Shown here piece by piece: positions 1-7,720 of a stretch of 64,000 nucleotides of DNA. The DNA is taken from the NCBI RefSeq assembly GCF_036013935.1, contig NZ_CP107902.1, forward strand, positions 4,559,001 through 4,623,000, given 5' to 3'. Source of the stretch: Streptomyces sp. NBC_00461. GTDB taxonomy: Bacteria; Actinomycetota; Actinomycetes; Streptomycetales; Streptomycetaceae. Each line of letters starts with the position of its first letter. Positions within the stretch are counted from its first letter, which is position 1. Position numbers and translations under genes: made by a program. The notes beneath the pieces were generated by a model, which worked only from the letters and a program-made list of their open reading frames with translations, was not told the origin of the DNA and ran no database searches.

Positions 1-1041
1 CCCGACCCGCACCCCGGCGAGCGAGGGGAAGAAGCGCACGAGGATCTCCCTGAGCGCCTCGATCGTCGCCTCCTGCGTCCGCCCGTCGTTGTCGGTCCTC
101 GACCCGAAGCGGTACGGCACCCCGCGCCCACCGAGCGCGATCCGCCCGTCGGCCGTGCGCTGCGCGTACATGTACGCGTGCGCCATGTCCCCCAGCGTCT
201 CCAGCCCGTCCCACCCCACCGACTCCCACTGCTCGTCGGTGAGCGGCTCGGTCGCGATCATCGAGGAGTTCATCGGCAGCCAGGTGCGCCGATGCCCCTT
301 CAGACCGGCGGTGAATCCCTCCGTGCAGCGCAGCACATACGGCGCCCGGACCGTCCCGTACGGAGTCACCGCGTGCTTCGGCCGGATCTCCGTCACAGGC
401 GTCGACTCGTGAATGACCACCCCGAGTGCCTCGACGACCCTCGCCAGCCCCTTCACCAGCTTCACCGGATGCAGCCGCGCCCCGTGCGGGGTCCACGTCG
501 AACCGACCGCGCCCGCGACCCGGATCCGCTCGGCCGTCCCACCGGCGTCGTACAGCTCACGGTCCTTCTCGCCGTACGACAGCTCGTGCGCGTGAAAGTC
601 CTTCAGCCGCGCCAACTGGGCCGGCGTGGTGGCGACTTCGAGCACCCCGCCCTTGTGCAGGTCGGCCTCGATGCCCTCTTCCCGCGCCACCCTCACGACC
701 TCGTCGACGGTGTCGTTCATGGCCTTCTGCAGCCCTACGGCGGCCTCGTGCCCGTGCAGCCTCGCGTACCGGTCGCGACCCGCGATCCCGTTGTACAGCC
801 AGCCGCCGTTGCGCCCCGAGGCCCCGTATCCGCAGAACTTCTGCTCCAGGACGGTGACGCGGAGGAAGGGGGCCGCCTTCTTCAGGTAGTACGCGGTCCA
901 CAATCCCGTGTACCCGCCCCCGACGATCACGACGTCCGCGGACGCGTCACCGCCGAGCGGCTCCCGCACCGCGGGGGGGCCGTCGTCCGCGTACCAGAAG
1001 GAGATCCCGCCGTTCACGACACTGCTCGCCGAGCTGCTCAT
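1..1041 (-). CDS. FAD-dependent oxidoreductase, DAO/DadA-like (C-terminus cut by window edge)
   Basis: A flavin oxidoreductase of the D-amino-acid-oxidase-like family, resembling gamma-glutamylputrescine oxidases. 347 codons are visible from the ATG at 1041 and the C-terminus lies outside the window. The nucleotide-binding signature VIVGGGYTGL sits at about residues 38-47, and GASGRNGG, a typical FAD-contacting loop of this family, at 73-80. Relatives oxidise amino acids, sarcosine or putrescine derivatives with O2; the substrate cannot be told here. The gene starts 10 bp after the stop of the rhomboid-like gene on the same strand, so the pair may be co-transcribed. Confidence 0.85.
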   Translation of the reverse strand, partial: MSSSASSVVNGGISFWYADDGPPAVREPLGGDASADVVIVGGGYTGLWTAYYLKKAAPFLRVTVLEQKFCGYGASGRNGGWLYNGIAGRDRYARLHGHEAAVGLQKAMNDTVDEVVRVAREEGIEADLHKGGVLEVATTPAQLARLKDFHAHELSYGEKDRELYDAGGTAERIRVAGAVGSTWTPHGARLHPVKLVKGLARVVEALGVVIHESTPVTEIRPKHAVTPYGTVRAPYVLRCTEGFTAGLKGHRRTWLPMNSSMIATEPLTDEQWESVGWDGLETLGDMAHAYMYAQRTADGRIALGGRGVPYRFGSRTDNDGRTQEATIEALREILVRFFPSLAGVRVG

Positions 1042-1051
1042 GGCCGGAAAG

Positions 1052-1708
1052 CTAATCCCTCAGGGCGGCCACTGTCTCCTTCGGATTCCATGCTTTTCCA
1101 CGCCCTCTGACCAGCGGATAGCACGCCAGCCCGATCAGCACGGAGAGGAGGTGCCCGAAGTCGGTGAAGGTCGGCGATGACACGAACGGAACCCCGTACA
1201 CGGCCAGCACGCCCGCCAGATACAGATACCGCCAGGGCGCCGCGATCCGGTACGTCAGCACCGCCACCACTCCGGCGAGCGCGTAACTCACCCCGATGTC
1301 GAGGGAGTTGACCGCCGAGTGCGGCACCATCCCGTCCCGGACCGCCTTCAGCAGCGCCCCCTCACTGATCAGCGTCGCCAGCACGTGCGCGGCCACACAC
1401 ACCATCAGCCAGCGCAGCGTCCCCAGCCAGCGCTCGGCCTGCGCATGGAACACCGTGTAGAGGAAGACGTACGGGAACCAGTGGCCGCCGTCGATCCACA
1501 TCGCGCTCTGCACCAGCACCCGCGTCGGGTCGCTCGACAGCTCGTGGATGTTGGTGGACCGCTGCCGCAGGAACTCCTGCTCGAACTCCGGTGACATGTG
1601 GTGCAGCGCGACGGTGGTCACGAACAGGATGGCCAGCCAGACATACGTGCCGGGGGCGGAGCGGACGTAGGCCCACACCTTCTCTCCGAGCCCCCGGTCA
1701 ATTCGCAT
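1052..1708 (-). CDS. rhomboid-like integral membrane protein
   Basis: A 218-aa polytopic membrane protein with about six hydrophobic segments, the first at residues 21-35. Two features recall a rhomboid Ser-His dyad: GVSYALAG (Ser141) in one segment and DFGHLLS (His186) in the last. Actinobacterial rhomboid-like proteins have this size and arrangement, but proteolytic activity is inferred, not shown. I start it at ATG 1708 (MRIDRG). Longer reading upstream is antisense to the kinase gene and was rejected. It is divergent from the kinase gene and probably shares a very short promoter region with it. Confidence 0.75.
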   Translation of the reverse strand: MRIDRGLGEKVWAYVRSAPGTYVWLAILFVTTVALHHMSPEFEQEFLRQRSTNIHELSSDPTRVLVQSAMWIDGGHWFPYVFLYTVFHAQAERWLGTLRWLMVCVAAHVLATLISEGALLKAVRDGMVPHSAVNSLDIGVSYALAGVVAVLTYRIAAPWRYLYLAGVLAVYGVPFVSSPTFTDFGHLLSVLIGLACYPLVRGRGKAWNPKETVAALRD

Positions 1709-1742
1709 GAAGCGATTCACGCACGCCAGTATCGTCGGTCGG

Positions 1743-2621
1743 GTGATCGACATCCCGAGCGAACTGGCTGCGGCACAGGCGGAGTACAACGGCGAGGCGG
1801 GTCGGGCCTTCATCGCGGCGCTGCCGGACCTGGCGGAGGAGTTCCTCCACCGCTGGGAGCTACGACTGGACGGGCGCCCCATGCACGGAGTCACCGCCCT
1901 CGTCCTGCCCGTCGTCCGCGCGGACGACACCCCGGCCGTGCTCAAGCTGCAGCTGCTGGACGAGGAGAGCGACGGTGAGCCCGTCGCCCTGCGCCTGTGG
2001 GACGGCGACGGCGCGGTCCGCCTCCTCGACCACGACGAGACGACCCACACCATGCTCCTGGAGCGCCTCGACCACACCCGCATGCTCTCCGCGCTCCCCA
2101 GCTCCCGCGAGGCCGTCCTGGTCATCGCCCACCTGCTCGCCCACCTCAGCGCCATGCCGGCCCCGAAGGGCATGCGCCGCCTCGGCGACATCGCCCAGGC
2201 CATGCTGGACCGCACCCCGTGGGCGCTGGAGCGCATCCCGGACCCCGACACCCGCCGCCTGGTCGCGGACGGCGCGGCCGCCGTACGGGAGGTCGTGGAC
2301 GAACCCGGCGACCGCCTCCTGCACTGGGACCTGCACGACGAGAACGTCCTCGCCTCGGACCGCGCCCCCTGGCTCGCCATCGACCCCAAACCCCTGGCCG
2401 GCGACCCGGGCTTCGAGCTCTGGCCGGCGCTCGACAACAACTTCGACGCCGACGAGATCCGCTGGCGCTTCGACGCCATGACCGACGTGCTCGGCCTGGA
2501 CCGCGCCCGCGCGCGGGCCTGGACCCTGGGCCGCCTCCTGCAGAACACCCTCTGGGACGTCGAGGACGGCCGCCCGGCGGAGCCCCGCCGACTGGAAATC
2601 GCACGACGCCTGCGCGATTAG
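1743..2621 (+). CDS. aminoglycoside 6-phosphotransferase / hydroxyurea kinase-like protein
   Basis: An APH(6)-type kinase of 292 aa (family of streptomycin 6-kinases and hydroxyurea resistance kinases). The catalytic loop LLHWDLHDEN is at about residues 192-201 with Asp196 as the expected base, and the metal-binding DPKPL follows near 214. The family phosphorylates a small-molecule hydroxyl with ATP. Many Streptomyces carry chromosomal copies with unknown substrate, so resistance is only a possibility. GTG 1743 (VIDIPSEL) is preferred because an ATG at 1707 would overlap the start codon of the divergent rhomboid-like gene. The spacing to the next gene (19 bp) suggests an operon. Confidence 0.8.
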   Translation: MIDIPSELAAAQAEYNGEAGRAFIAALPDLAEEFLHRWELRLDGRPMHGVTALVLPVVRADDTPAVLKLQLLDEESDGEPVALRLWDGDGAVRLLDHDETTHTMLLERLDHTRMLSALPSSREAVLVIAHLLAHLSAMPAPKGMRRLGDIAQAMLDRTPWALERIPDPDTRRLVADGAAAVREVVDEPGDRLLHWDLHDENVLASDRAPWLAIDPKPLAGDPGFELWPALDNNFDADEIRWRFDAMTDVLGLDRARARAWTLGRLLQNTLWDVEDGRPAEPRRLEIARRLRD

Positions 2622-2640
2622 CCCAGCTAGCCTCCCCTCT

Positions 2641-3123
2641 ATGATCCGCACCGCGACCCCGGCCGACATCCCCGTCATCCACGCCTTGATCCGCGAACTG
2701 GCCGACTACGAGAAGGTCCCGCACGAGGCGAAGGCCACCGAGGCCCAGCTCCACGAGGCCCTCTTCGGCGAGCACCCCGCCGCCTACGCCCACATCGCGG
2801 CCGACGACACCACCGGCGACCCGGTCGGCTTCGCGCTCTGGTTCCTGAACTTCTCCACCTGGCGCGGCGTCCACGGCATCTACCTCGAAGACCTCTTCGT
2901 CCGCCCCACCGCCCGAGGCGCCGGCCACGGCAAGGCCCTCCTCACCGAACTGGCCCGCATCTGCGTGGAGCGCGGCTACGAACGTCTCGAATGGGCCGTC
3001 CTGAACTGGAACACCCCGACCATCGCCTTCTACGACTCCCTCGGCGCCCGCCCGCAGAACGAGTGGACGGTGTACCGGCTGACGGACGACCCCCTCACCG
3101 AGCTTGCCGGACAGGGCAACTGA
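2641..3123 (+). CDS. GNAT family N-acetyltransferase (diamine acetyltransferase-like)
   Basis: A 160-aa single-domain GNAT enzyme. The acetyl-CoA binding motif A is seen as VRPTARGAGHGKALL at about residues 89-103. The preceding GIYLEDLF and the later WNTPTIAFYDSLGA are typical of spermidine/spermine or thialysine acetyltransferase relatives, so an amine substrate is likely but not proven. It starts at ATG 2641, 19 bp after the kinase gene, probably in one transcript with it. A strong hairpin follows the stop. Confidence 0.82.
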   Translation: MIRTATPADIPVIHALIRELADYEKVPHEAKATEAQLHEALFGEHPAAYAHIAADDTTGDPVGFALWFLNFSTWRGVHGIYLEDLFVRPTARGAGHGKALLTELARICVERGYERLEWAVLNWNTPTIAFYDSLGARPQNEWTVYRLTDDPLTELAGQGN

Positions 3124-3141
3124 CTCCCGCCCGGCCATGCG

Positions 3142-3176
3142 AAAGCCCAGGCCGGATCGCTCCTGGCCTGGGCTTT
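3142..3176. terminator. bidirectional hairpin terminator
   Basis: A perfect 12-bp inverted repeat, AAAGCCCAGGCC (3142-3153) with its complement at 3165-3176 and an 11-nt loop. It lies between the GNAT gene and the convergent small secreted protein gene, and can end both transcripts. Confidence 0.8.
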
Positions 3177-3234
3177 GAGCCACCCCTGCGGGAGGGCGGC
3201 GAGGGTCTCGCGGAGAAGGGTGTGATGCGGCCGC

Positions 3235-3516
3235 TCAGAGGGCCTTGCTGTTGCAGCCCATGTCCGAACCGAGGTGGTGGTCCTGCGCGCCCGGGTTGCC
3301 TTCACCGTTCAGCGCGTTGCCCAGCACGCCGTTGAGGGCGCCGACGCTGCCGAGAACGTCGATGTTCATGTCGTGCGAACGACATTCGATGCCCTGCGAG
3401 ATCTCGAAGCCGTCGTGCCCCGGCTCGCCGTGCGCGAAGGCGGGCCCGGCGCCGAAGGATCCGATGCTGCCGAGGACGGCGGCGCCCACGACGGCGGCCT
3501 TCTGAAGCTTGCGCAT
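3235..3516 (-). CDS. small secreted two-cysteine protein, family 1
   Basis: A 93-aa precursor with a Sec signal peptide (MRKLQKAAVV, then a hydrophobic core and cleavage near AFA-HG, residue 27). The mature part carries two cysteines and the core IDVLGSVGALNGVLGN, then LNGEGNPGAQ and GCN near the C-terminus. The proteins at 5434 and 5977 have the same pattern, so the three are paralogues. Size, paired Cys and an Asn/Gly/Leu-rich core recall chaplin and rodlin surface proteins, but I see no true chaplin domain; a hyphal-surface role is inference. SD GGAGA precedes ATG 3516, and the shared palindrome lies 26 nt upstream of it. Confidence 0.8.
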   Translation of the reverse strand: MRKLQKAAVVGAAVLGSIGSFGAGPAFAHGEPGHDGFEISQGIECRSHDMNIDVLGSVGALNGVLGNALNGEGNPGAQDHHLGSDMGCNSKAL

Positions 3517-3542
3517 TTCTTCTCCATTGATCGAGCGAAAGT

Positions 3543-3558
3543 GATCTGCAGCAGATCG
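3543..3558 (-). promoter_or_regulatory. operator-like palindrome GATCTG-N3-CAGATC
   Basis: An inverted repeat of 6-3-6 (one half extends to CGATCTG on the minus strand), 26 nt upstream of the ATG of the family 1 gene at 3516. The same sequence occurs 27 nt upstream of both other family 1 genes, at 5390-5406 and 5933-5949. Conserved sequence and position argue for a regulator site or promoter element; the factor is unknown. Confidence 0.55.
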
Positions 3559-3589
3559 GGTTGAGACGGAGGACAACCGACGACGGCCG

Positions 3590-4321
3590 TCAGCCGAGTC
3601 GCGGCAGACCCAACTGACCGACGGGCGGCGCCGCGACCTGTCCAAGGCCGAGCCCGGGCACCTGCGGCGCGCTGGCCGGCGAGATCAGCGGGTTGATGAG
3701 CGGGTTCACCTCGGGGTTCACCTGCGGGTTGACCTGCGGGGCGACCCGCGGCGGGGGCTCCGGGTTGAAGACCTGCGGCACGGCAACCTGGGGGGCGACC
3801 TGCGGAGTGACCTGCGGCGCCGTCTGCGGGGCGACCTGCGGCACGACCTGCGCCGGCTGCTGCTGCGGAGCGGCCTGCTGGGGAGCGTACGACGGCGCAC
3901 CGGCCTGCGCGGTGCCACCGGACGAGGCGAAGGCGGAGGCCTGACCGATCTGCGGCGCGGGCGCCGGAGCGGCCTGCATCATCGGCTGGGCGTACGGCTG
4001 CGGACCGGACTGCGCGCTGCCCGCCGCGGAGGTCGCGGCCGTGGCCTGCTGCTGGGGCGCCGGGTAGTACTGAGGAGCAGGTGCCGCGGCCGGCTGGTAG
4101 TACTGCGGAGGGGGCGCCTGGTACTGGGGCGCCGGGGCGGGCTGGTAGTACTGGGGAGCAGGCGCCGGAGCTGCGGCCTGAGGTGCCGGGTAGTAGGGAG
4201 CGGGCACCGGAGCAGCACCGGGATACCCGCCGTAAGAGTCGGCGTGGCTGACGCCGGCACCGATGGCGGACAGACCGCCGGCCGCCGCTACGACGAGCGC
4301 GGCCTTGTGAAGCTTTCGCAT
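3590..4321 (-). CDS. secreted Pro/Gln/Ala/Tyr-rich low-complexity protein
   Basis: A 243-aa secreted protein with signal peptide MRKLHKAALVVAAAGG, closely like the leaders of its neighbours, and a cleavage site near SHA-DS (residue 27). The mature chain is low complexity: first YYPAP/QYYQP-type repeats, then QVAPQ/QVNPQVNP dipeptide-like repeats, ending GLPRLG. No cysteine or enzymatic motif is visible. Such chains are typical of extended wall-associated or matrix proteins; function unknown. The 5' leader is shared with the genes at 4748 and 8555. It is divergent from the gene at 4748 across 426 bp. Confidence 0.75.
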   Translation of the reverse strand: MRKLHKAALVVAAAGGLSAIGAGVSHADSYGGYPGAAPVPAPYYPAPQAAAPAPAPQYYQPAPAPQYQAPPPQYYQPAAAPAPQYYPAPQQQATAATSAAGSAQSGPQPYAQPMMQAAPAPAPQIGQASAFASSGGTAQAGAPSYAPQQAAPQQQPAQVVPQVAPQTAPQVTPQVAPQVAVPQVFNPEPPPRVAPQVNPQVNPEVNPLINPLISPASAPQVPGLGLGQVAAPPVGQLGLPRLG

Positions 4322-4747
4322 GGAACCCTCGGCCCTTCAATACCTGTACAGGGAAATCCGTTGTATTCAGTGCAGTCGTGCGTGCGCTCAGTCTGATGTT
4401 CACACTGCGCACCAACAGGGTTAATCCTGGGCTGTCTTGTGGACTTCACGCCGGAGGCGACAGCGGATCCCGTCGTCCCTCTCACCGATTCACGTCCGCT
4501 GTTCTCTCCCAGCTGGCAACGACATTTCATCGGTCCCGGTCACGGCATACAAAAGCCCGTCACCCGTTTGGCATCGATCGGATGAACAGCCCGCCGGTCG
4601 ACGATTCACTCCGCTGGCAAATGGGTGACCCCGCCCCGACTCCCGTGACTGGGCCCGCACTTATGTCGTTCCCCACTGGGTCAGAGCAATGATGCATCGC
4701 CGCATTTCAGTACGTTCCATGCACGTCAATGAAGGGCCGAGGGTTTC
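4322..4747. other. 426-bp divergent intergenic region
   Basis: No convincing coding sequence is seen here. The region is noticeably more AT-rich than its surroundings and must hold divergent promoters for the two secreted-protein genes. Both ends carry the leader TGAAGGGCCGAGGGTT just before the start codon, running outward in each direction. Confidence 0.5.
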
Positions 4748-5215
4748 ATGCGCAAGTTCCAGCACGTCGCGCTCGTAGCAGCAGCGGCCGGCGGTCTGTC
4801 GGCCATCGGCGTCGTCCCAAGCTTCGCCGACGCCCCCGCCGCGTACAACGCCGCTCCGCCGCCCGCTCCACAGCAGGGGGTTCAGGCCGCGTCCTGGACC
4901 GGCTCGCAGGCCACCGCCCACACCTACGGCTCGCCCGCTCAGCAGCAGGCGCTCCCGCAACGCGGTGCCGATGTCAGCCCGCAGGTCAACCCGCAGGTGA
5001 GCCCGAAGCTCAGCCCGCAGCTGACCCCGCAGCCCGCCGCGGCGCAGTCCGGCGCGGTGGAGCAGAACAACCTCTTCCGTCCCTACCAGGAGTGCAGCCC
5101 GCAGAACCTGCTGAACGCGAATCTCCCGGTCGCCGTGCTCGCCGCCGCCGAGACCAAGGGCGTCAACTGCGGGCAGTCCAACAGCCAGGCGAACGCCCTC
5201 GCCAAGGCCCACTAG
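4748..5215 (+). CDS. small secreted two-cysteine protein, family 2 (rodlin-like C-terminus)
   Basis: A 155-aa precursor with signal peptide MRKFQHVALVAAAAGG and cleavage near FADA. A Pro/Gln/Ala-rich middle contains VSPQVNPQVSPKLSPQL, like the repeats of the neighbour at 3590. The C-terminal third is a compact module, FRPYQECSPQNLL then LPVAVL and NCGQSNSQA, shared with the protein at 8298. The order Cys, (L/I)PV-V-(L/I), Cys-Q-N is reminiscent of rodlins, but the match is weak and made from memory. It starts at ATG 4748 after GAGGG, followed by a hairpin at 5249. Confidence 0.75.
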   Translation: MRKFQHVALVAAAAGGLSAIGVVPSFADAPAAYNAAPPPAPQQGVQAASWTGSQATAHTYGSPAQQQALPQRGADVSPQVNPQVSPKLSPQLTPQPAAAQSGAVEQNNLFRPYQECSPQNLLNANLPVAVLAAAETKGVNCGQSNSQANALAKAH

Positions 5216-5248
5216 AGCCACGGGACCAGCGGATACCCACACCCGGCA

Positions 5249-5280
5249 CGGGCCCTTCGAGGGAGTTCCAGAAGGGCCCG
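5249..5280 (+). terminator. hairpin terminator
   Basis: A 10-bp inverted repeat CGGGCCCTTC (5249-5258) with GAAGGGCCCG (5271-5280), 33 bp after the stop of the 4748 gene. Confidence 0.65.
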
Positions 5281-5389
5281 CCAGAAGGCGATACGGCTTC
5301 AGGGTGCTTCTACGACAAGATCACACGACACGGCGCGTCGGTGGTCGATTTGCCCATATTTCCTATTAATCTCCGTGACTGTACGAAGT

Positions 5390-5406
5390 CGATCTGGCAC
5401 AGATCG
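5390..5406 (+). promoter_or_regulatory. operator-like palindrome CGATCTG-N3-CAGATCG
   Basis: A perfect 7-3-7 inverted repeat 27 nt upstream of ATG 5434. It is part of an approximately 70-bp upstream block that is nearly identical before the next gene (5977). Confidence 0.6.
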
Positions 5407-5433
5407 CATCCACTTCACTCCACCGGAGATGAC

Positions 5434-5730
5434 ATGCACAAGCTTCGCAAGGCTGCCGTTCTGGTCGCTGCCATCAGCAGCGTCGCGCTCCTCGGTGCCG
5501 GCACCGCCTCGGCCGGCGAGGGCGGCCGTGACGGGGGCAAGGGCGGCGACCAGCGCACCAACGTTCTGCAGAGCTCCAACTGCAAGTCGCACGACCTGAA
5601 CCTGGACGTCCTCGGCCAGGTCGGACTGCTCAACGGCCTGCTGGGCAACGCGCTCAACGGCGAGGGCAACCCCGGCGCCCAGGACACCCACATCGGCTCG
5701 AGCATGGGCTGCAACAACAGCGCGTTCTAG
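5434..5730 (+). CDS. small secreted two-cysteine protein, family 1
   Basis: A 98-aa precursor. The signal peptide MHKLRKAAVLVAAISS ends near ASA-GE. A Gly/Asp/Lys-rich linker is followed by the two-Cys module: NCKSHDLNLDVLGQVGLLNG, LLGNALNGEGNPGAQ and a C-terminal GCNNSAF. It is a tandem duplicate of the gene at 5977, with the first 11 codons and the upstream region almost identical. SD CGGAGA precedes ATG 5434. A secreted, disulfide-linked surface or matrix role is inferred from composition only. Confidence 0.8.
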   Translation: MHKLRKAAVLVAAISSVALLGAGTASAGEGGRDGGKGGDQRTNVLQSSNCKSHDLNLDVLGQVGLLNGLLGNALNGEGNPGAQDTHIGSSMGCNNSAF

Positions 5731-5766
5731 TCGCATGACGGTCGCATAGCGGCCAAGCGGGAATCA

Positions 5767-5803
5767 GGTCCCGGCACCGAGCGCGGAGCTCGGTGCCGGG
5801 ACC
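5767..5803 (+). terminator. strong hairpin terminator
   Basis: A perfect 16-bp inverted repeat (5767-5782 and 5788-5803; GGTCCCGGCACCGAGC and complement, 5-nt loop) followed by a run of C and T, 36 bp after the stop of the 5434 gene. Confidence 0.85.
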
Positions 5804-5932
5804 CCCTTTTTCCCGGTTTTCCCGGGCGGGAAATATCCCGCCTTCGACCAAGGCAGTGATGGCGTTCCGAATACGGCGTGCCGCACGGTTTTTGACGGAT
5901 ATTTCGTATTAGCCTCCGTAACTACACGAAGT

Positions 5933-5949
5933 CGATCTGTCACAGATCG
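5933..5949 (+). promoter_or_regulatory. operator-like palindrome CGATCTG-N3-CAGATCG
   Basis: An identical half-site pair to 5390-5406, again with exactly 27 nt to the ATG (5977). The 3-nt spacer differs (TCA instead of GCA) while both arms are kept, which favours a palindrome under selection. Confidence 0.6.
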
Positions 5950-5976
5950 CATCCACTTCACTCCACCGGAGATGAC

Positions 5977-6294
5977 ATGCACAAGCTTCGCAAGGCTGCC
6001 GTCCTGGTCGCTGCACTCGGCAGCGTCGGACTTCTGAGCGCCGGCGCCGCCCACGCCGACCAGGGCGGCTGGGGTTCGGGCTCGGGCGAAGGTGGCAGTC
6101 GTGGCGGCTCCTCTGCCTTCAGCGTCCTGCAGAGCAGCACCTGCAGGTCGCACGACGCCAACGTCGACGTCCTCGGTCAGGTCGGCATCCTCAACGGCCT
6201 GGGCGGCAACCTGCTGAACGGCGAAGGCAACGCGGGCGCGCAGTCGACCTCGCTGGGCTCGAACATGGGCTGCAACAACAGCGTCGGCAAGTAA
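5977..6294 (+). CDS. small secreted two-cysteine protein, family 1
   Basis: A 105-aa precursor and tandem paralogue of the gene at 5434. The signal peptide MHKLRKAAVLVAALGS cleaves near AHA-DQ. A Gly/Ser-rich linker is followed by TCRSHDANVDVLGQVGILNG, NLLNGEGNAGAQ and GCNNS at the C-terminus. The linker differs fully from its sister while both Cys and the core are kept, so the module is the functional part. It ends in a strong hairpin at 6307-6342. Confidence 0.8.
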   Translation: MHKLRKAAVLVAALGSVGLLSAGAAHADQGGWGSGSGEGGSRGGSSAFSVLQSSTCRSHDANVDVLGQVGILNGLGGNLLNGEGNAGAQSTSLGSNMGCNNSVGK

Positions 6295-6306
6295 GTCACA
6301 AACCTT

Positions 6307-6342
6307 CCTCGGTGCCCCGGCCCACAGGCCGGGGCACCGAGG
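6307..6342 (+). terminator. hairpin terminator
   Basis: A perfect stem of about 16 bp (CCTCGGTGCCCCGGCC and complement, 4-nt loop) 12 bp after the stop of the 5977 gene. Confidence 0.85.
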
Positions 6343-6364
6343 CTTTGATGTGCCAGGAACGCCA

Positions 6365-6401
6365 GAATGCCGGATCGGGATCCATCCCCGATCCGGCATT
6401 C
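6365..6401 (-). terminator. hairpin terminator of the convergent gene
   Basis: A perfect 15-bp stem, GAATGCCGGATCGGG (6365-6379) with its complement at 6387-6401, 23 bp beyond the stop of the minus-strand gene at 6424. Confidence 0.8.
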
Positions 6402-6423
6402 GCCGTTCGCACCCGGTCGCGCC

Positions 6424-6789
6424 TCAGAACTCGATATGAGGGCGAGTGATGTGAGGCCGCTTGAAACCCTTGGGCAGCGGCGTCGTGTTGGAGCATTCCA
6501 CGACCGGACCGACGTTCGTGGATCCCGTGTCCAGCATGCTGTCCTCGGGCAGCACCACCCGCGGCCGGTAGATGGTCGAGCAGTTCTGCGCCTGCTTGAC
6601 GACGTACGTGCCGTCCTTGCCCTTGTGGACGGTCTCGGTCTTGTGCACGCAGGTGGTTTCACCCACGGCCGTGGTCTTGCAGTCGCCCGGGGACCCGTCG
6701 GCGTGTGCCTGCGCGGCACCGCCGACGTAGACCAGGGCGAGACTCCCGATGAGGCCTGTGACGGTTGCGATCTTCTGCCGACTGACCAT
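6424..6789 (-). CDS. small secreted cysteine-containing protein, family 3
   Basis: A 121-aa precursor. The signal peptide MVSRQKIATVTGLIGSLAL ends near AQAHA-DG. The mature chain has four cysteines (GDCKTT, TTCVHK, QNCSTI, VECSNT). It shares its layout with the protein at 7721: D-x-G-x-C, VTC/TTC, a central C, then G-S-T-(N/R)-(V/I)-G-P-(V/E)-V-x-C. Two disulfides are likely. It ends in a basic, aromatic tail. Function unknown. SD GGGAG lies 8 nt before ATG 6789. Confidence 0.75.
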   Translation of the reverse strand: MVSRQKIATVTGLIGSLALVYVGGAAQAHADGSPGDCKTTAVGETTCVHKTETVHKGKDGTYVVKQAQNCSTIYRPRVVLPEDSMLDTGSTNVGPVVECSNTTPLPKGFKRPHITRPHIEF

Positions 6790-7032
6790 GCGTGGTGCTC
6801 CCTTGCAGTCGAGGCCCGGGCGCCGATGCCGTCGATCGGCGTGCGCCCGAGCCTTGGGGTGAAATGCGGAAACCGGCGCCTGACGCGTCATCAAACGCAT
6901 CCGGCGACGGCATTGGCGCAGCCCGGACGCGCACCGTGATGGTTTTGCCGCGCGTCCGGGCTGCCATTGCTTTGTGAGGGGTGTTGCTACGGGGCCCGCT
7001 GAAGCCTGCGCACCGGGCCCTCGGCGCTTCCT

Positions 7033-7386
7033 TTACTTGGTGCCGTACGGGGCGGCGTACTGGCCGTAACCGGCCTGCGGCGCGGCGTAGCCCGTCTGCG
7101 GTGCGGCGTAGCCGGTCTGCGGGGCCGCGTAGCCGGTCTGCGGGGCCGCGTAGTAGCCCGTCTCCGGCGCGTAGTTGGAGCCGTTCGTGGGCGCGAAGGA
7201 CGGGGCCGCCTGCGGAGCGGCCTGCGTGCCGTACGGGGCGCCCGACGTCGCGATGGCGTTGGCCTGCGACGACGCCACCGCGGTGACCCCACCGTCGTAG
7301 CCGCCGGCGCTGCTGACGCCGGCGCCGAGAGCGGACAGCCCGGCGACCGCTGCGACTACGACCGCGACCCGCTGGAACTTGCGCAT
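7033..7386 (-). CDS. secreted Tyr/Ala/Pro/Gln repeat protein
   Basis: A 117-aa precursor with signal peptide MRKFQRVAVVVAAVAGLSAL and cleavage near SSA-GG. The mature protein has four tandem heptads of the form GYAAPQT(A) at about residues 82-108, flanked by PYGTQAAPQ and QYAAPYGTK. There are no cysteines. Tyr-rich short tandem repeats are seen in secreted scaffold proteins; no function is assigned. The leader peptide is homologous to those of the 3590 and 4748 proteins. Confidence 0.75.
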   Translation of the reverse strand: MRKFQRVAVVVAAVAGLSALGAGVSSAGGYDGGVTAVASSQANAIATSGAPYGTQAAPQAAPSFAPTNGSNYAPETGYYAAPQTGYAAPQTGYAAPQTGYAAPQAGYGQYAAPYGTK

Positions 7387-7636
7387 AGTTAGACCCTTCC
7401 CTAGCTGGGCATGACGCCCTTGCTTGACTACTTAATGTGAGCATATACACACGTAGCGTAGCCATTTGGGACATTCCGCCCTTCTATGCGCCGTGTCGGC
7501 CTATGGCGAGGCACCTTTCGTCCGCCAAGCGTTTTCCCTGTGGAAACGACGCTTCCCCCAGGCCAAGTCACGGGCCCCGAAAGGCAGTCACCCATTTGCC
7601 CGCCGACGCGTCGCTGCTCGCGCGCACACCAAAACA
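7387..7636. other. upstream region of the 7033-7386 gene, no gene seen
   Basis: About 250 bp of comparatively AT-rich sequence upstream of the Tyr-repeat protein gene. It is expected to hold its promoter. No coding frame has convincing codon usage. Confidence 0.4.
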
Positions 7637-7676
7637 GCGGACGGCCGGTCCAGGTCACCCCGGTCCGGCCGTCCGC
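7637..7676 (-). terminator. hairpin terminator
   Basis: A perfect 12-bp stem, GCGGACGGCCGG (7637-7648) with its complement at 7665-7676, 45 bp beyond the stop of the minus-strand gene at 7721. Confidence 0.75.
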
Positions 7677-7720
7677 CGCTTGGAAGTTGAGGAAGGCGTC
7701 GGAAATCCGCCCCCCGAGGA

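Noticed and set aside
1709..2548. Long N-terminal extension of the rhomboid-like protein
   Set aside because: It is Ser/Arg-rich antisense of the APH-type kinase gene; the kinase has all its motifs and better codon usage.
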